Assembly (NCBI RefSeq): GCF_001704415.2
Contig: NC_030826.1
Coordinates: forward strand, 32,545,324 to 32,609,323
Length of the DNA stretch: 64,000 nt
Direction: 5' to 3'
Source: Capra hircus
Lineage: Eukaryota; Chordata; Mammalia; Artiodactyla; Bovidae
Shown here: positions 22,726 to 33,891 of the stretch, one piece after another
Position numbering within the stretch: position 1 is the first letter of the stretch
Layout of the letters: each line of letters starts with the position of its first letter
Made by a program: the position numbers and the translations under genes
Notes under the pieces: model-generated
Seen by the model: the letters and a program-made list of their open reading frames with translations, nothing else
The model's database searches: none
What the model was told of the DNA's origin: nothing

Positions 22726-22888
22726 CGTTGTTGTTGTTCAGTTGTGTCCTACTCTTTGTGATCCCATGGACTGCAGCACGCCAGGTTTCTTTCCCTGTCC
22801 TTCACTGTCTCCCAGAGATTGCTCAAATTCGTGTCCATTGAGTCTGTGATACTATCTAACCATCTCGTCTTCTGTCACCCTCTTCTCT
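22726..22888 (-). repeat. BovB LINE 3' end fragment (ART2A-like)
   Basis: GTTGTTGTTGTTCAGTTGTG, GGACTGCAGCACGCCAGGTT, TTGCTCAAATTCGTGTCCAT and ACTATCTAACCATCTCGTC, reversed. Confidence 0.9.
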
Positions 22889-23029
22889 AGTTGTAGATAA
22901 ATAGACATTTTGTCACCTGAGGGAAAGAAGGGAGCCCTGGGGATGTGAATGCAGGGAAGTCTTTTCCATCTTTAAACAAAAATGGTGTCCAGAGCTTCTC
23001 GTGTCTCATGAATGATGTTGGATGTTTTC

Positions 23030-23160
23030 TGTGCATCATTTCTTAGCCTCACAAAAACTTAAGGGTAAGATCCCCATTTTACAGAAGGAAAAACTGAGGC
23101 TCAGAGAAAAGAACTGATTTGCCCTGGGGCCCATCAATAGATTTTTAGATTGAAACTCAG
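23030..23160 (-). repeat. MIR SINE core
   Basis: CCCCATTTTACAGAAGGAAA, AACTGAGGCTCAGAGAAAAG and TTGCCC are the reversed core of the mammalian MIR element. It is older than the ruminant-specific repeats here. Confidence 0.78.
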
Positions 23161-23880
23161 ATCCATCTGGCCACAGAGCCAGTGGGGTTTCTGCTACTGC
23201 ACACCTTTTTAGATATTTGACAAACTCTCCTGTAGAACAAGGAAGAAACTCCTGGAATGTGCTTAAATCGGCAGAGCAGGGGCCTGTGGGCAACAGTACA
23301 GAGGGGCCAGCCAGGCTGGCAGGCACAGGGGTGGCCAAGGAGGGAAATGGTTGAGCTTCCTAAGTGATGAATTTCTATCAGAGTGGGCCAGAGCAGAGGT
23401 CTTGAGACCAGATGTCAGAAAACTACAAAGAAGGTTACCTCCGGTTGGAGGTTGAAACTTGATTTCTAAAGCTCTACCAAGTTCAAGACTGCAGCTAGAA
23501 TGAGAGTTCTCCATCAGGGCAGAGAGAGTTGGCTGCTCATAAAGAATGTGGGCATGAGATGAGGCTTAAAATGCATGAAGTAGGTTGCACAGCGATGTGA
23601 ATGCACTTAATGCTGCTGAACCGTACATTCAAAATGGTTAAAATGGTAAATTTTACACTGTGTATATTTTACACAATATCAAAGTCAGTAAAAGGGGGAA
23701 AAAGGGACAGATCCACAACTAGACTGAAAACAGGTTCAAACACAGAAGGTTCCAATGTTATTGTAGATGTCATGGGCCCCTCGCTAGACTGGCCATATCT
23801 TGGAATTTTGATAAAGAGGGATGACCAAAAAATTAGTCAATAGCATTCTTTTTTAACACTTTTCATTTTGTTTTGAAGTA

Positions 23881-24820
23881 TAGGAGAAATATCAATAACC
23901 TCAGATATGCAGATGACACCATCATTATGGCAGAAAGTGAAGAAAAACTAAAGAGGAGCCTCTTGATGAAAGTGAAAGAGGAGAGTGAAAAAGTTGTCTT
24001 AAAGCTCAACATTCAGAAAAGTAAGATCATGGCATCCGGCCCCATCACTTCATGGCAAATAGATGGGGAAACAGTGGCAGACTTAATTTGGGGGGGCTCC
24101 ATAATCACTGCACTTGGTGACTGCAGCCATGAAATTAAAAGATGCTCACTCCTTGGAAGAAAAGTTATAGCCAACCTAGACAGCATATAAAAAGCAGAGA
24201 CATTACTTTGCTGACAAAGGTCCATCTAGTCAAGGCTATGGTTTTTCCAGTAGGCATGTATGGATGTGAGTGTTGGACTATAAAGCTGTTGCTGCTGCTA
24301 AGTCGCTTCAGTCATGTCCGACTGTATGACCCGATAGACAGCAGCATACCAGGCTCCCCCGTCCCTGGGATACTCCAGGCAAGAACACTGGAGTGGGTTG
24401 CCATTTCCTTCTCTGAAAGAAAGCTGAATGCTGAAGAATTGATGCTTTTGAACTGTGGTGTTGGAGAAGACTCTTGAGAATCTCTTGGATGGCAAGGAGA
24501 TCCCAGCAGTCCATCCTAAAGGAAATCAGTCCTGAATATTCATTGGAAGGACTGATGTTGAAGCTGAAACTCCAATACTTTGGGCACCTAATGGGAAGAA
24601 CTGACTTATTGGAAAAGACCCTGATGCTGGAAAAGATTGAAGGCAGGAGGAGAAAGGGATGAGAGGATGAGATGGTTGGATGGCATCACCGACTCAATGG
24701 ACATGAGTCTGAGTAAACTCTGGGAGCTGGTGATGGACAGGGAGGCCTGGCATGCTGCAGTCCACGGGGTCGCAAAGAGTCAGACACGACTGAGCGACTG
24801 AACTGAACTGAACTGAACTG
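23881..24820 (+). repeat. BovB LINE 3' part, split by a Bov-tA
   Basis: It starts in the reverse-transcriptase region (YADD-type codons near 23906-23917) and ends in four ACTGA-type units (about 24795-24818). The frame is broken by a stop near 24190 and by a SINE at about 24286-24416. The two halves are colinear with each other: the TGTTGGACTATAAAG edge resumes as AAAGCTGAATGCTGAAG. Confidence 0.93.
24286..24416 (-). repeat. Bov-tA-type SINE inside BovB
   Basis: Reversed: GTTGCTGCTGCTAAGTCGCT, CCGATAGACAGCAGCATACC and GAACACTGGAGTGGGTTGCC. It interrupts the BovB copy and is therefore younger. Confidence 0.9.
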
Positions 24821-24829
24821 AATAGCCAA

Positions 24830-25365
24830 TTAATGACATTGTGATAGTTTCAGGTGAACAACAAAGGGATCCTGCCGTACATAAACATGTATCCATTCTC
24901 CCCCAAACTCCCCTCCCATCTAGGCTGCCACATAACATTGAGCAGAGTTCCCTATGCTATACAGTAGGTCCTTGCTGGTTATCCATTTTAAATACAGCAG
25001 TGTGTGCATGTCCATCCCAAACTCCTTAACTATCCCTTCCCCCATCCTTTCCCCTGGCAACCACAAATTCATTAAGTCAGTGAGTCTGTCTCTGTTTTTG
25101 TAAGTTCATTTGTATCATTTCTTTTTAGATTCCACATATAAAGAATGTCATATGATATTTCTCCTTCTCTGCCTGACTTACTCCGTTTGATATGACAATC
25201 TCTAGGTAAATCCCTCTTGCTGCCAGTGGCATTATTTCACCCTTTTTAATGGCTGAGTAATATTAATATTCCATTGCATATAGGTACCACTTCTTCTTCA
25301 TCCATTTCTCTGTCGATGGGAATTTAGGTTGCTTTCATGTCTTGGGTACTTGGAGCAGTGCTGCC
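24830..25365 (-). repeat. antisense L1 3' end
   Basis: Reversed L1 UTR: TTTCAGGTGAACAACAAAGG, CATTGAGCAGAGTTCCCTAT, TATACAGTAGGTCCTTGCTG, then reversed ORF2 end AATGGCTGAGTAATATTAAT. It starts about ten bases after the BovB tail. Confidence 0.9.
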
Positions 25366-25552
25366 CACCCACTGTGCTCGTGCAACAGGCCATGTGATGT
25401 CCAGCAACTCCAAGTCCTATTTTCTTTGCAGGTCAGAGGTTGAACCATTAGCAATGTCAGGAGGGTCACTGAGGTTTAATTGTAATGATCAAAAATACCA
25501 GCTGGTTTTATTGAGCGCTTACTACCTGCAAAGTACATCGTGCCCTCTTTAC

Positions 25553-25706
25553 GGAGACCTGGGTTGATCCCTGGGTCAGGAAGATCCCCTGGAGAAGGAA
25601 ATAGCAACCCACTCCAGTACTCTTGCCTGGAAAATCCCATGGACGGAGGAGCCTGGTAGACAACAGTCCATGGGATCGCAAAGAGTCAGACACGACTGAG
25701 CGATTG
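25553..25706 (+). repeat. Bov-tA SINE, 5'-truncated
   Basis: It starts within the tRNA-derived part (GACCTGGGTTGATCCCTGGG) and runs to GACACGACTGAGCGATTGC. Confidence 0.92.
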
Positions 25707-25922
25707 CTTGCCTTGCTTGCCTTACCGGGTCAGCGGTAGAGAGGAGAGAGGTGGGCCCAGAAGGAAGGACGGTGGGAAAGGATGGGGCCCAGAGGACCTC
25801 ATGGAGACTTCAGGCCTCATGACAGCAAGTGGGACTTCACTGCCTTCCTGGATGTTTCCCTGTGTGGACACTACATCCAGTGCTCTGGGGGTGGACAAAG
25901 GTTGCTAATGGACTGAAAAAAA

Positions 25923-25950
25923 TCTCTTAAGAGAAATTTTTTTTTTTTGT
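25923..25950. repeat. A/T-rich run near poly-T
   Basis: Eleven or so T follow CTTAAGAGAAA. No retroposon body was identified next to it. Confidence 0.6.
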
Positions 25951-26193
25951 CTAAGGTCGAGTTCATTTATCTTTTTGGCTGGGATTCCTTCAAATAATTC
26001 AAAGAGCTGGGGTTTTGTTTTCACAAATCTAGTGTTCTTCCCTGCCAAAAAATCTGCATTTATGAAGCTCGGCAGTGTCTTAGGAGAGCTGATGGGCAGG
26101 GTCACGGGAATAGACAAGCCTTTGCCTTCTGGGTTTGTGGTTTTTTTCTCACTCCCATCCCATCCCTGTCCTCACCCGCACCCTCCTACCCCT

Positions 26194-26272
26194 TGCTGCT
26201 GCTGCTGCTGCTGCTGCTAAGTCACTTCAGTCATGTCCGACTCTGTGTGACCCCATAGATGGCAGCTCCTTA
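26194..26272 (-). repeat. (GCT)n with Bov-tA2 fragment
   Basis: Eight GCT-type units (26195-26218) are followed by AAGTCACTTCAGTCATGTCC and CCCATAGATGGCAGCTCC, after which similarity ends. Confidence 0.88.
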
Positions 26273-26275
26273 GTT

Positions 26276-27654
26276 ACTGTCAAAGGCATTTTCCTGGGTT
26301 CCCTGCTTCCCCAGGCCCCAGCCTAGATCTTCAGCTTCAGAAAAGTCTTGCTGAAGTCCCATGTCCATCATTCCATGTCTTGCTTGCTAAGCCAGCAAGG
26401 ATCTTTCTCACTGAATCAGAGTCCCCAGCCTGACAGTATTGCTGCCCTGAGAGCCCACTTCAACTTCCCATTCCTGTCTGCCCCGTACCATCCCTCTTTG
26501 GCTCCAGCCAAGACCATCTCCTCCACAACTGGCCTTCCCTGGCCTTTGTGCTAAATACCTCCATCAATTCAGAGCCACCAGCTTCTGCAGGATCCAGCTC
26601 AACGCCTGCAAGAAGAGTTCCAAAACATCCATTTGCATTTTGGCTCATTGTGTTTAGTGTCCTCCTGTCCAGAAACCTGCAGTTGAAGCATTTCCAGAGA
26701 GAAAAACATCTGATTTTGTATTAGCCTGTGGGCCAGGTGGTCACCTGCTGAACAGAGCAAAGGAGGAAAGGGGAGGTAGGGAAAGACTATCTTACTTCTT
26801 CTTAAACAGCTTTCCAAGGAATGATGTACTTTGACATCCACTTTTAAAGGCACATGGGGGCTGCCACTCTTGAGGCTTTGGGGAGTTCTGGGCTGGAAAC
26901 TGGGCTTCATTTTTCTCACCCAGGGTTAGCAGTGAGCCTCCCACATCTGCAAAATCACTTGCTGTGTGTCCCTATCTTTGCCTTCCAAAATGTCCCTGCA
27001 GTTGACTCCTCTCTCATCTTCTTTACCCTTACAGATGTGAGCCTTTTGTTTCCCAGCCCCTCCTCAGTGATGCTCACGGAGTTTTGTGAATACGGGTCCC
27101 ACCTGCCCTCTTGCACCAGAAGTCCCAAAGGGCCGTACTTTGCTGAAGGGTGTAGAAAGCTGTATGTGACCCCAGATGAGGGGTTGAGCAAGGTGAGTGA
27201 GGTTTAGAGAAACAAAGGCAGCAGATGCGGACCAAGCCAAGGGCACAACTCAAACCACCAGCCACATGGCCCTGGGCTCACACAGGCTTGGAGGTCACCT
27301 AACAGTTTGGACTAACCTTGAAGAACTGTGGAGAGCCCTGGGAAACTCCCAGGCAAGGGAAGGATTCACATTCTGGAAAGATGATCATGAGAGTAAGAGG
27401 AATCCCAGGGGAGGGGTCTCGGGCCAGCAGGAAACCCAGCCCCACAGGTCCCCAGGGAGAGGCTGGAGCCTTGTGCGTGGTCCTGCAGGGCCCACGAGGC
27501 CTGCAGCAGGTGAACTCACTGGGATCTGGGGATGCATTCGCTCCAGAAAAAGCAGTTCAGGAGTCTGGGCGGTGGTCCCATTTCGAACTGGGCACATGTG
27601 TGGTGACATTTACCAAGACAGGGAGCCCTGGGGACAGTTCAGCCAGATGTGGTA
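26276..27654. other. single-copy DNA, nothing recognised
   Basis: Several frames of 100-158 codons overlap on both strands (26599-27794). None carries a recognisable domain, and they disagree with each other in strand and phase. The sequence is relatively GC-rich and stop-poor. Confidence 0.4.
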
Positions 27655-28328
27655 TATCTTTCTTACTTAAAAGGGAAAAAAGAGCGTATATGTGGAATCT
27701 AGAAAAATGGTACAGATGTACCTATTTACAGAGCAGGGGTAGAGACGCAGACGTAGAAAATGGACGTGGGGGCAGTGGGAGAAGGGTGAGATGAACTGGG
27801 AGAGTGACATAGGCAGATACACACTGCTGCTACTGCTGCTGCTGCTGCTAGGTCACTTGAGTCGTGTCGGACTCTGTCCCCACAGATGGCAGCCCACCAG
27901 GCTCCCCAGTCCCTGGGATTCTCCAGGCAAGAACACTGGAGCGGGTTGCCATTTCCTTCTCCAATGCATGAAAGTGGAAAGTGAAAATGAAAGTGAAGTC
28001 GCTTAGTCGTGTCCAACTCTTCGCGACCCCATGGACTGCAGCCTACCAGGCTCCTCCATCCATGGGATTTTCCAGGCAGGAGTACTGGAGCGGGGTGCCA
28101 CCGCCTTCTCTATACCGCTGTGTGTAAACAGATGGCTAGTGGGAACCTGCTGCATAGCACAGGGAGCTCAGCTCGGTGCTCTGGGGTGACCTGGAGGTGG
28201 GATGTGCAAATGGGAGGGAGGTCTAAGAGGGGGCGTATATGCACATATGACTGATTCACATCATTGTACAGCAGAGACTAACGCAACATTGTGAAACAAC
28301 TTCACCCCCCACCAAAAAATAAAAAGAT
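27655..28328 (+). repeat. L1 3' end, split by Bov-tA2
   Basis: The left part (27655-27822) has AAAGAGCGTATATGTGGAAT and ACGTAGAAAATGGACGTGGG. The right part (28111-28328) has AACAGATGGCTAGTGGGAAC, GCATAGCACAGGGAGCTCAG, GACTGATTCACATCATTGTA and an A-rich tail. The two parts are consecutive in the L1 UTR. Confidence 0.87.
27823..28110 (-). repeat. Bov-tA2 SINE (dimer) with (GCT)n
   Basis: Reversed: CTGCTACTGCTGCTGCTGCT, GGTCACTTGAGTCGTGTCGG, then a second monomer with GTCGCTTAGTCGTGTCCAAC and GCGACCCCATGGACTGCAGC. It lies inside the L1 3' end. Confidence 0.92.
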
Positions 28329-28640
28329 GAAGGACTAGATTTGGCCCATAGGCCTTAGTTTGACAACTACTTGTTTTGAGCATTAATTCAGATAATCCCA
28401 ATAAAAGCTTTATAATAGTTACCCACACTTAATAAACATTCAATAAATATTAGCTGTTATTATACAAAAAGAAAAAAAAAGGCATCAGTCAGGACCCTAG
28501 ATGAACTTCCCCAGATACTCCACTCAACAGACCTGAGGAAGGGTCTGGATCTACTCTGAGCTCATCAGCACTTTATCAGCACCGCCCTCTGCCCTTTCAC
28601 AGCCCAGCTCCGCATCTTAAAGTCTGATTGGACTTTCCAC

Positions 28641-29562
28641 ACGTCAAGGCTGTATATTGTCACTCTGCTTATTTAACTTATATGCAGAGTACATCATGAG
28701 AAACGCTGGACTGGAAGAAACACAAGCTGGAATCAAGATTGCTGGGAGAAATATCAATAACCTCAGATATGCAGATGACACCACCCTTATGGCAGAAAGT
28801 GAAGAGGAGCTAAGAAGCCTCTTGATGAAAGTGAAAGAGGAGAGTGAAAAAGTTGGCTTAAAGCTCAACATTCAGAAAACGAAGATCATGGTATCTGGTC
28901 CCATCACTTCATGGGAAATAGATGGGGAAACAGTAGAAACAGTGTCAGACTTTATTTTGGGGGGCTCCAAAATCACCGCAGATGGTGATTGCAGCCATGA
29001 AATTAAAAGACACTTACTCCTTGGAAGAAAAGTTATGACCAACCTAGATAGTATATTCAAAAGCAGAGATATTACTTTGCCGACTAAGGTCCGTTTAGTC
29101 AAGGCTATGGTTTTTCCTGTGGTCATGTATGGATGTGATTGTTGGACTGTGATGAAGGCTGAGCACCGAAGAATTGATGCTTTTGAACCGTGGTGTTGGA
29201 GAAGACTCTTGAGGGTCCCTTGGACTGCAAGGAGATCCAACCAGTCCATTCTGAAGATCAACCCTGGGATTTCTCTGGAAGGAATGATGCTAAAGCTGAA
29301 GCTCCAGTACTTCGGACACCTCATACGAAGAGTTGACTCATTGGAAAAGACCCTGATGCTGGGAGGGATTGGGGGCAGGAGGAGAAGGGGACGACCGAGG
29401 AAGAGATGGCTGGATGGCATCACTGACTCGATGGGCATGAGTCTGGGTGAACTCTGGGAGTTGGTGATGGACAGGGAGGCCTGGTGTGCTGCGATTCATG
29501 GGGTCGCAAAGAGTCGGACAAAACTGATCGACTGAACTGACTGACTGACTGACTGATACAAT
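28641..29562 (+). repeat. BovB LINE 3' part with an open reverse-transcriptase frame
   Basis: 5'-truncated BovB. The open frame 28657-29535 (292 codons) covers the end of the RTE-type reverse transcriptase. It has the catalytic LRYADDT segment at about residues 36-42, LGRKVMTNLDS, MYGCDCWT, RRIDAF and the terminal DREAWCAAIHGVAKSRTK. It ends naturally just before five ACTGA-type tail units. No stop or frameshift interrupts it. It lacks the endonuclease and the front of the RT, so it cannot mobilise itself. It is the youngest-looking BovB here. Confidence 0.95.
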
Positions 29563-31389
29563 GAGAAGCCAAGAGACCCAGCCCCTTGAGCCAAAGTCTA
29601 TAATATCCCAAAGCCAAGCGGCAGCTGCACCTGGGGATGTCAGCTGTCACTCTTCCGCCTTCACTGCCCTGTGCTCACACACAAGGGCGTCCGACCACAC
29701 CCCCTCACTTCTGAGACCCGCATGCAGGCTGTCTGCTCTGCCTGAACCTCTCTCCCTAATCCCAGGACCTCCTGCAAAGCCCATAGGACCCCCAGGCCTT
29801 CTGAGACTCTCTTCTAGATGGAAGCAGAGTGGGTGACAGTGATGCTCTGATTGATGACACACGAAACATCCAGGTAAAAGCAAATGAAGTCACTCATGCT
29901 CCTGCCATGCACAGTGACCCTCAGGCTGTTGTGGTTCAAGGCCCAGACTTGGTCAAAATCTCAAGTGTCTCCTTACTAGTGCTGAGCAGGATTTAGCACC
30001 GGGAGGGACTCAGGGCTGAATCAGGGTAGGCATCACCTACACCACTGCAGTCTAGAGTTGACCCCGATCCTGCTGCTGTGGGCTGAGTTGTGTCCCCAGA
30101 TTCACATCTGGCCTCCTCCTCCTGCCACCTACGCATGTGATGTGTCTGGAGATGAACCCAAGAGAGAGTAGAGATAAAATAAGCTCACGGGGTTGTGCCC
30201 TCATCCAATCTGACCCAGTGTTCTTCTGACAAGAGGAGAGCAGGACAAAGATGTGTACGGGGTGAGGCAGGAGCAAGGGGACACTGTGTGTGTTACCAAG
30301 ACCAAGGTCACTCTGCTTACTGCACGACGGGGGAGGAGGCGTTGAGGCCAGGAATAGCGACTTTATTCGGAAAGCCAGCAGACCGAGAAGATGGCAGACG
30401 GGAAAGTGGTCCACTCAGGGGCCACTTGTGTGGATTCCAGAGCCAACTGACTGGGTTCAAACTCCCTCACCTACCCTCCCCGGGGGACAGCCCCACTGGG
30501 TGTGGTTGTCTGCAGGATGAAGGAAACAAATTGGCACAGACTAAGCCCACAGTAAAGGGTCATGACTGTGGGGGAATTCCAGGCCATAAAAGCTAAGAAC
30601 ACAGAGATGGGTGGGATTCCAGGGCTTGAAACTGGAGGAAAAGGCATTTCCAGCAGAGGGGATCCTGGGCCAGGACGCAGGGCTGGGCTGGATGGATCTG
30701 GGGGTTGTAGGAGAAGGGAGCCTGGGCTGGGGGAGGGGCCAGAGCAAGGGAACACCCAACACCAGACCAGACTCTGCTCCGGAGAAGGAGAGACAGGTCA
30801 AGGTATGTAAGGCAAAGAAGCAACCAGCAGGGAAGGAAGTGATGACCGGCCAGTGGACTAGGGGTCGGCAGAGAGGACTGAGAAACACGTGCAGACGACC
30901 TGGGCTTCTTCTAGCCCTTCTCTCTGCTCATCTGAAATATTTATTTCAATGTCTGCGTGCATAAGCAAGAGCCCAGAGGTAGCCACCCCCACCTCCAGCT
31001 CTTAAAAGACTGCCGGAGGAGTGTTTCTGGAAGAGGTGGTTAATGCCTCTGCTCCCGGCCCTGAAATCCATTTCTGAGAAGCAGTCCAGGTGTTCACGGG
31101 CTGGCCGCCAGTGGGGTTTCTCAGATACATCCCCTCTCCCGGGTGGGTTTTTGATGGGACTCGGGGAGGTCAGGTTTCCAAAGGAAGAACTGTCCTCGGG
31201 GAATTCAGCAGGCTTTGGCTAATGAATAAATAAAAGCTCCCAAGATGCCCCTGACATCCATTCACCAACACTGTGCTATTTAATCTTTGATCTGAGAGGT
31301 GAGCTTGACCCTAACCTCCTGCAGGAACTGAGACAGGCTGGGCCGACCGGCACTGCTTCCCAGTTCACCCACGTTATTTGGGTAGCAGA
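29563..31389. other. mostly single-copy, GC-richer DNA
   Basis: Many overlapping open frames on both strands (30195-30964) arise from GC-rich, stop-poor sequence. None is recognisable. The part about 30890-31260 has no familiar repeat and has AT-rich motifs such as TCTGAAATATTTATTTCAAT. It is possibly conserved noncoding sequence, but I cannot test that. Confidence 0.4.
30066..30330 (+). repeat. possible MLT1-like (ERVL-MaLR) LTR remnant
   Basis: TGTGGGCTGAGTTGTGTCCC, AGATTCACATCTGGC, then TGTGCCCTCATCCAATCTGA and GTTCTTCTGACAAGAGGAGA follow the order of mammalian MLT1 LTRs. It is a heavily diverged old solo LTR with no internal retroviral genes nearby. Later parts are too diverged to align by eye. 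Confidence 0.55.
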
Positions 31390-31503
31390 AAGTGTAAGTC
31401 GCTCAGTCATGTCCGACTTTTTCGCAACCCCAGGGACTATATCCTGCCAGGTTCCTCTGTCCATGAGATTTCCCAGGCAACAATACTGGAGTGGGTAGCA
31501 GAG
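31390..31503 (-). repeat. Bov-tA SINE fragment
   Basis: AAGTCGCTCAGTCATGTCCG, GCAACCCCAGGGACTATATC and AACAATACTGGAGTGGGTAG, reversed and incomplete. Confidence 0.88.
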
Positions 31504-31524
31504 AAGTGGAAAAGAATTGTAGGA

Positions 31525-31605
31525 GGCTCAGATGTTAGCTAATTCAACTCCCCTATTTCACAAAAGAGGACATGGAGGCCCAGAGAAAGTATTTGCTCCA
31601 AGTCT
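31525..31605 (-). repeat. MIR-like core fragment
   Basis: ACTCCCCTATTTCACAAAAG, AGGACATGGAGGCCCAGAGA and GCTCCAAGTC resemble the reversed MIR core. Confidence 0.6.
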
Positions 31606-31629
31606 TTTGTTTTGTGAGGGCCCATGGGT

Positions 31630-31746
31630 GATACATGAGTTTGAGTAAATTCTGGGAGTTGGTGATGGACAGGGAGGCCTGGCGTGCTACAGTCCATGGG
31701 ATCGCAAAGAGTCAGACACAACTGAGCAACTGAGCTGAACTGATAG
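31630..31746 (+). repeat. BovB LINE 3' terminus fragment
   Basis: GATACATGAGTTTGAGTAAA, GTTGGTGATGGACAGGGAGG and TCGCAAAGAGTCAGACACAA, ending AACTGAGCTGAACTGATAG. Only about 115 bp of the BovB end. Confidence 0.9.
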
Positions 31747-32008
31747 GTGATACTGGAACTCAGACATTATGATGTCATAACACCCAGCACCCACTGAAGA
31801 AAGAAGATGTGAGTCCCAGCTTTGCTTTTTAACTTTCAAGCAGCCCCATTTAAAAAGTGGAAGTGGGCATCTAGATCAAAACGTAAATTATGCCAAGTTT
31901 AAAAAATGTTGAAGATGTGAAACTAAACACAAGCTTTTTCTTTCTATGATTGAAGTCTGTACTGAGTTGTTGAGACTGTATAATAAGATTATATCCAAAC
32001 ACATTAGC

Positions 32009-32232
32009 AGAAGCAAACTATTACATACTACATATAGGATGGATAAGCAATAAGGTCCTACGGTATAGCACAGGGACCTATGTTCAATATCCTAAGAAAA
32101 ACCATAATGGAAAAGAACACATACATGTATAACTGAATCAATTTGCTGTATGGCAGAAATTAACACAACGTTGTTATCAACTGTACTGCAGTTTAAAAAA
32201 TTATACCCCTAAAAAATAAAAATAAACATTTT
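32009..32232 (+). repeat. L1 LINE 3' end
   Basis: CAATAAGGTCCTACGGTATA, GCACAGGGACCTATGTTCAA, ATAACTGAATCAATTTGCTG, TTAACACAACGTTG and an A-rich tail. Confidence 0.88.
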
Positions 32233-32245
32233 AAAAAGTGAAATG

Positions 32246-32375
32246 GGGATTTCCCTGGTGGTCCAGTGGTTAAGACTCTGATCTTCCACTGAAGAGGGCA
32301 CGGGTCCAATCCTCAGTCAGAGAATTAAGATCCCACAGGCCACATGGCCAAAAAATATTTTAAATAAAAATAAAT
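32246..32375 (+). repeat. CHR-2 type SINE with target duplication
   Basis: GGGATTTCCCTGGTGGTCCA, GGGCACGGGTCCAATCCTCA and GATCCCACAGGCCACATGGC, then an A-rich tail. Flanks AAAAAGTGAAATG (32233-32245) and AAAAACTGAAATG (32376-32388) match at 12 of 13. It inserted just after the L1 tail. Confidence 0.9.
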
Positions 32376-32388
32376 AAAAACTGAAATG

Positions 32389-33465
32389 AATCATAATATA
32401 TTTCATTCATAATATATTTCATCCGGTCAATGCAAAATATACGGACTCCTTCCACCAGCTCAAAACACGCTCTGCACCTGCCAGGACTTGTGGGGGATGC
32501 GGACGGGGAGTAGAGGGCCAGGCTCTGAATATCAGTCTCTCCAAGGAAACAGTAGACATGGAAGCCCACTAAGCCACAAATTCTGCAGAAAATCTGCACT
32601 TCTCTCAGGAGCCTAGAGCAGAGCGAGAAATGTCCCCATAATGGAAGCGTGGGCCGTCGTGGACATTGTCCCCGCCCCCCCCCCACCATGGCACACAGAG
32701 GACTTTTTATCCAGCCACCCATCTCCAGGGCTCTTTTTGCTGACACAGGAGGCCCGTGGGCTGCTGGCATTCCAGCCATCTCCAGAGGTGGCTGCATGGG
32801 GGCGGCACTGCCAAGTCCTGGGAGGAATGCTCTGTCTGGCCCTGATGCTGGAGGCCCGCAGGTCAGCCCAGAGGACTAGTGCAGAATCCCCAGTCCCTCC
32901 AGTCCAGGCCACTGGACCAGCTTCCAGAGCTCCACTCCCTTCCTACAGCCTGGAGTCCATTTCAGGTCCTTTAAAAGCTGCTGCTGCTGGCTCTGCTTGT
33001 CCAAAGTGGTCCACGTGCATCTCAGGGCACATGCTTCTTCCCTGACCCTCTAGACAAGCTCTGATGTGGGAGCCACTGAATAGGGTTGGGGAGGCGGCTG
33101 CCGACCAAGGACTGGTTCCCAAGGTCACGGAACCCTGATATCGAGGCTGGTGTATCCCCCATTCTCAGCCAGCCCAAGCTATGGCCCACCTGAGCACCAA
33201 GGGCGGTGGAATTAGCCAGTTCCTCGGACAATAGGTTTTCGCAGAGGTGAGCTGTAAGGTTTGATTTAGGTCTGAACTGACCAATACACATGGCCACTGA
33301 GCAACATGGCTCATCCAAGCCGAGATGCTGCTAAGTGCAAAACACACACAGGTGTCTAGAGCTTAGTGTGCAGAAATGGTGTGAAAGATCAAATTGAAAA
33401 CATTTATGTTGCTGCCATGATGAAATGAGCATATTTTGCATCTATTAGATTAAGTACAATGTGCA
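32389..33465. other. single-copy DNA with a short poly-C
   Basis: It has a C run at about 32672-32685. Frames of 100-145 codons on both strands (32360-33318) have no recognisable domain. Confidence 0.4.
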
Positions 33466-33684
33466 TGCCTACTTGCTAAGTCATTTCAGTCTTGTCCAAC
33501 TCTGTGAAACCCCATGGATTGTAGCACACCAGGCTCCTCAGTCCATGGGATTGTCCAGGCAAGAATACTGGAAAGTGTTGCCATGCCCTGCTCCAGGGGA
33601 TCTTCCTGACCCAAGGGTCAAACTCATGTCTCTTTAAGTCCCCCTGCATTGGCAGGCGGGTTCTTTACCACTAGCACCACCTGG
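33466..33684 (-). repeat. Bov-tA SINE
   Basis: Reversed: CTTGCTAAGTCATTTCAGTC, GGATTGTAGCACACCAGGCT, CTGCTCCAGGGGATCTTCCT and GTTCTTTACCACTAGCACCA. Confidence 0.9.
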
Positions 33685-33891
33685 TAAAAGTCACTCAGTC
33701 AATGTCTGACTCTTTGTGACCCCATGGACTGTAGCCTGCCAGGCTCCTCCATCCACGGAATTTTCCAGGCAAGAACACCAGCATGGATTGCCATTTCCTT
33801 CTCCAGGGGATCTTCCCAACCCAGGGATCGAACTCAGGTCTCCAGCACTGCAGGCAGACTTTTTACTGTCTGAGCCACCAGGGAAGCACCA
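33685..33891 (-). repeat. Bov-tA SINE, directly adjoining
   Basis: Reversed second copy: AGTCACTCAGTCAATGTCTG, TGACCCCATGGACTGTAGCC, GGATCGAACTCAGGTCTCC and GAGCCACCAGGGAAGC. There is essentially no spacer between it and the copy at 33466. Confidence 0.92.

Noticed and set aside
27197..27794. Two overlapping frames of 157 and 158 codons on the plus strand.
   Set aside because: They overlap in different phases, run into L1 sequence, and show no family resemblance. This is consistent with chance in GC-rich DNA.
28872..29438. 188-codon minus-strand frame within the BovB at 28.6 kb.
   Set aside because: Antisense shadow of the BovB reverse-transcriptase frame.
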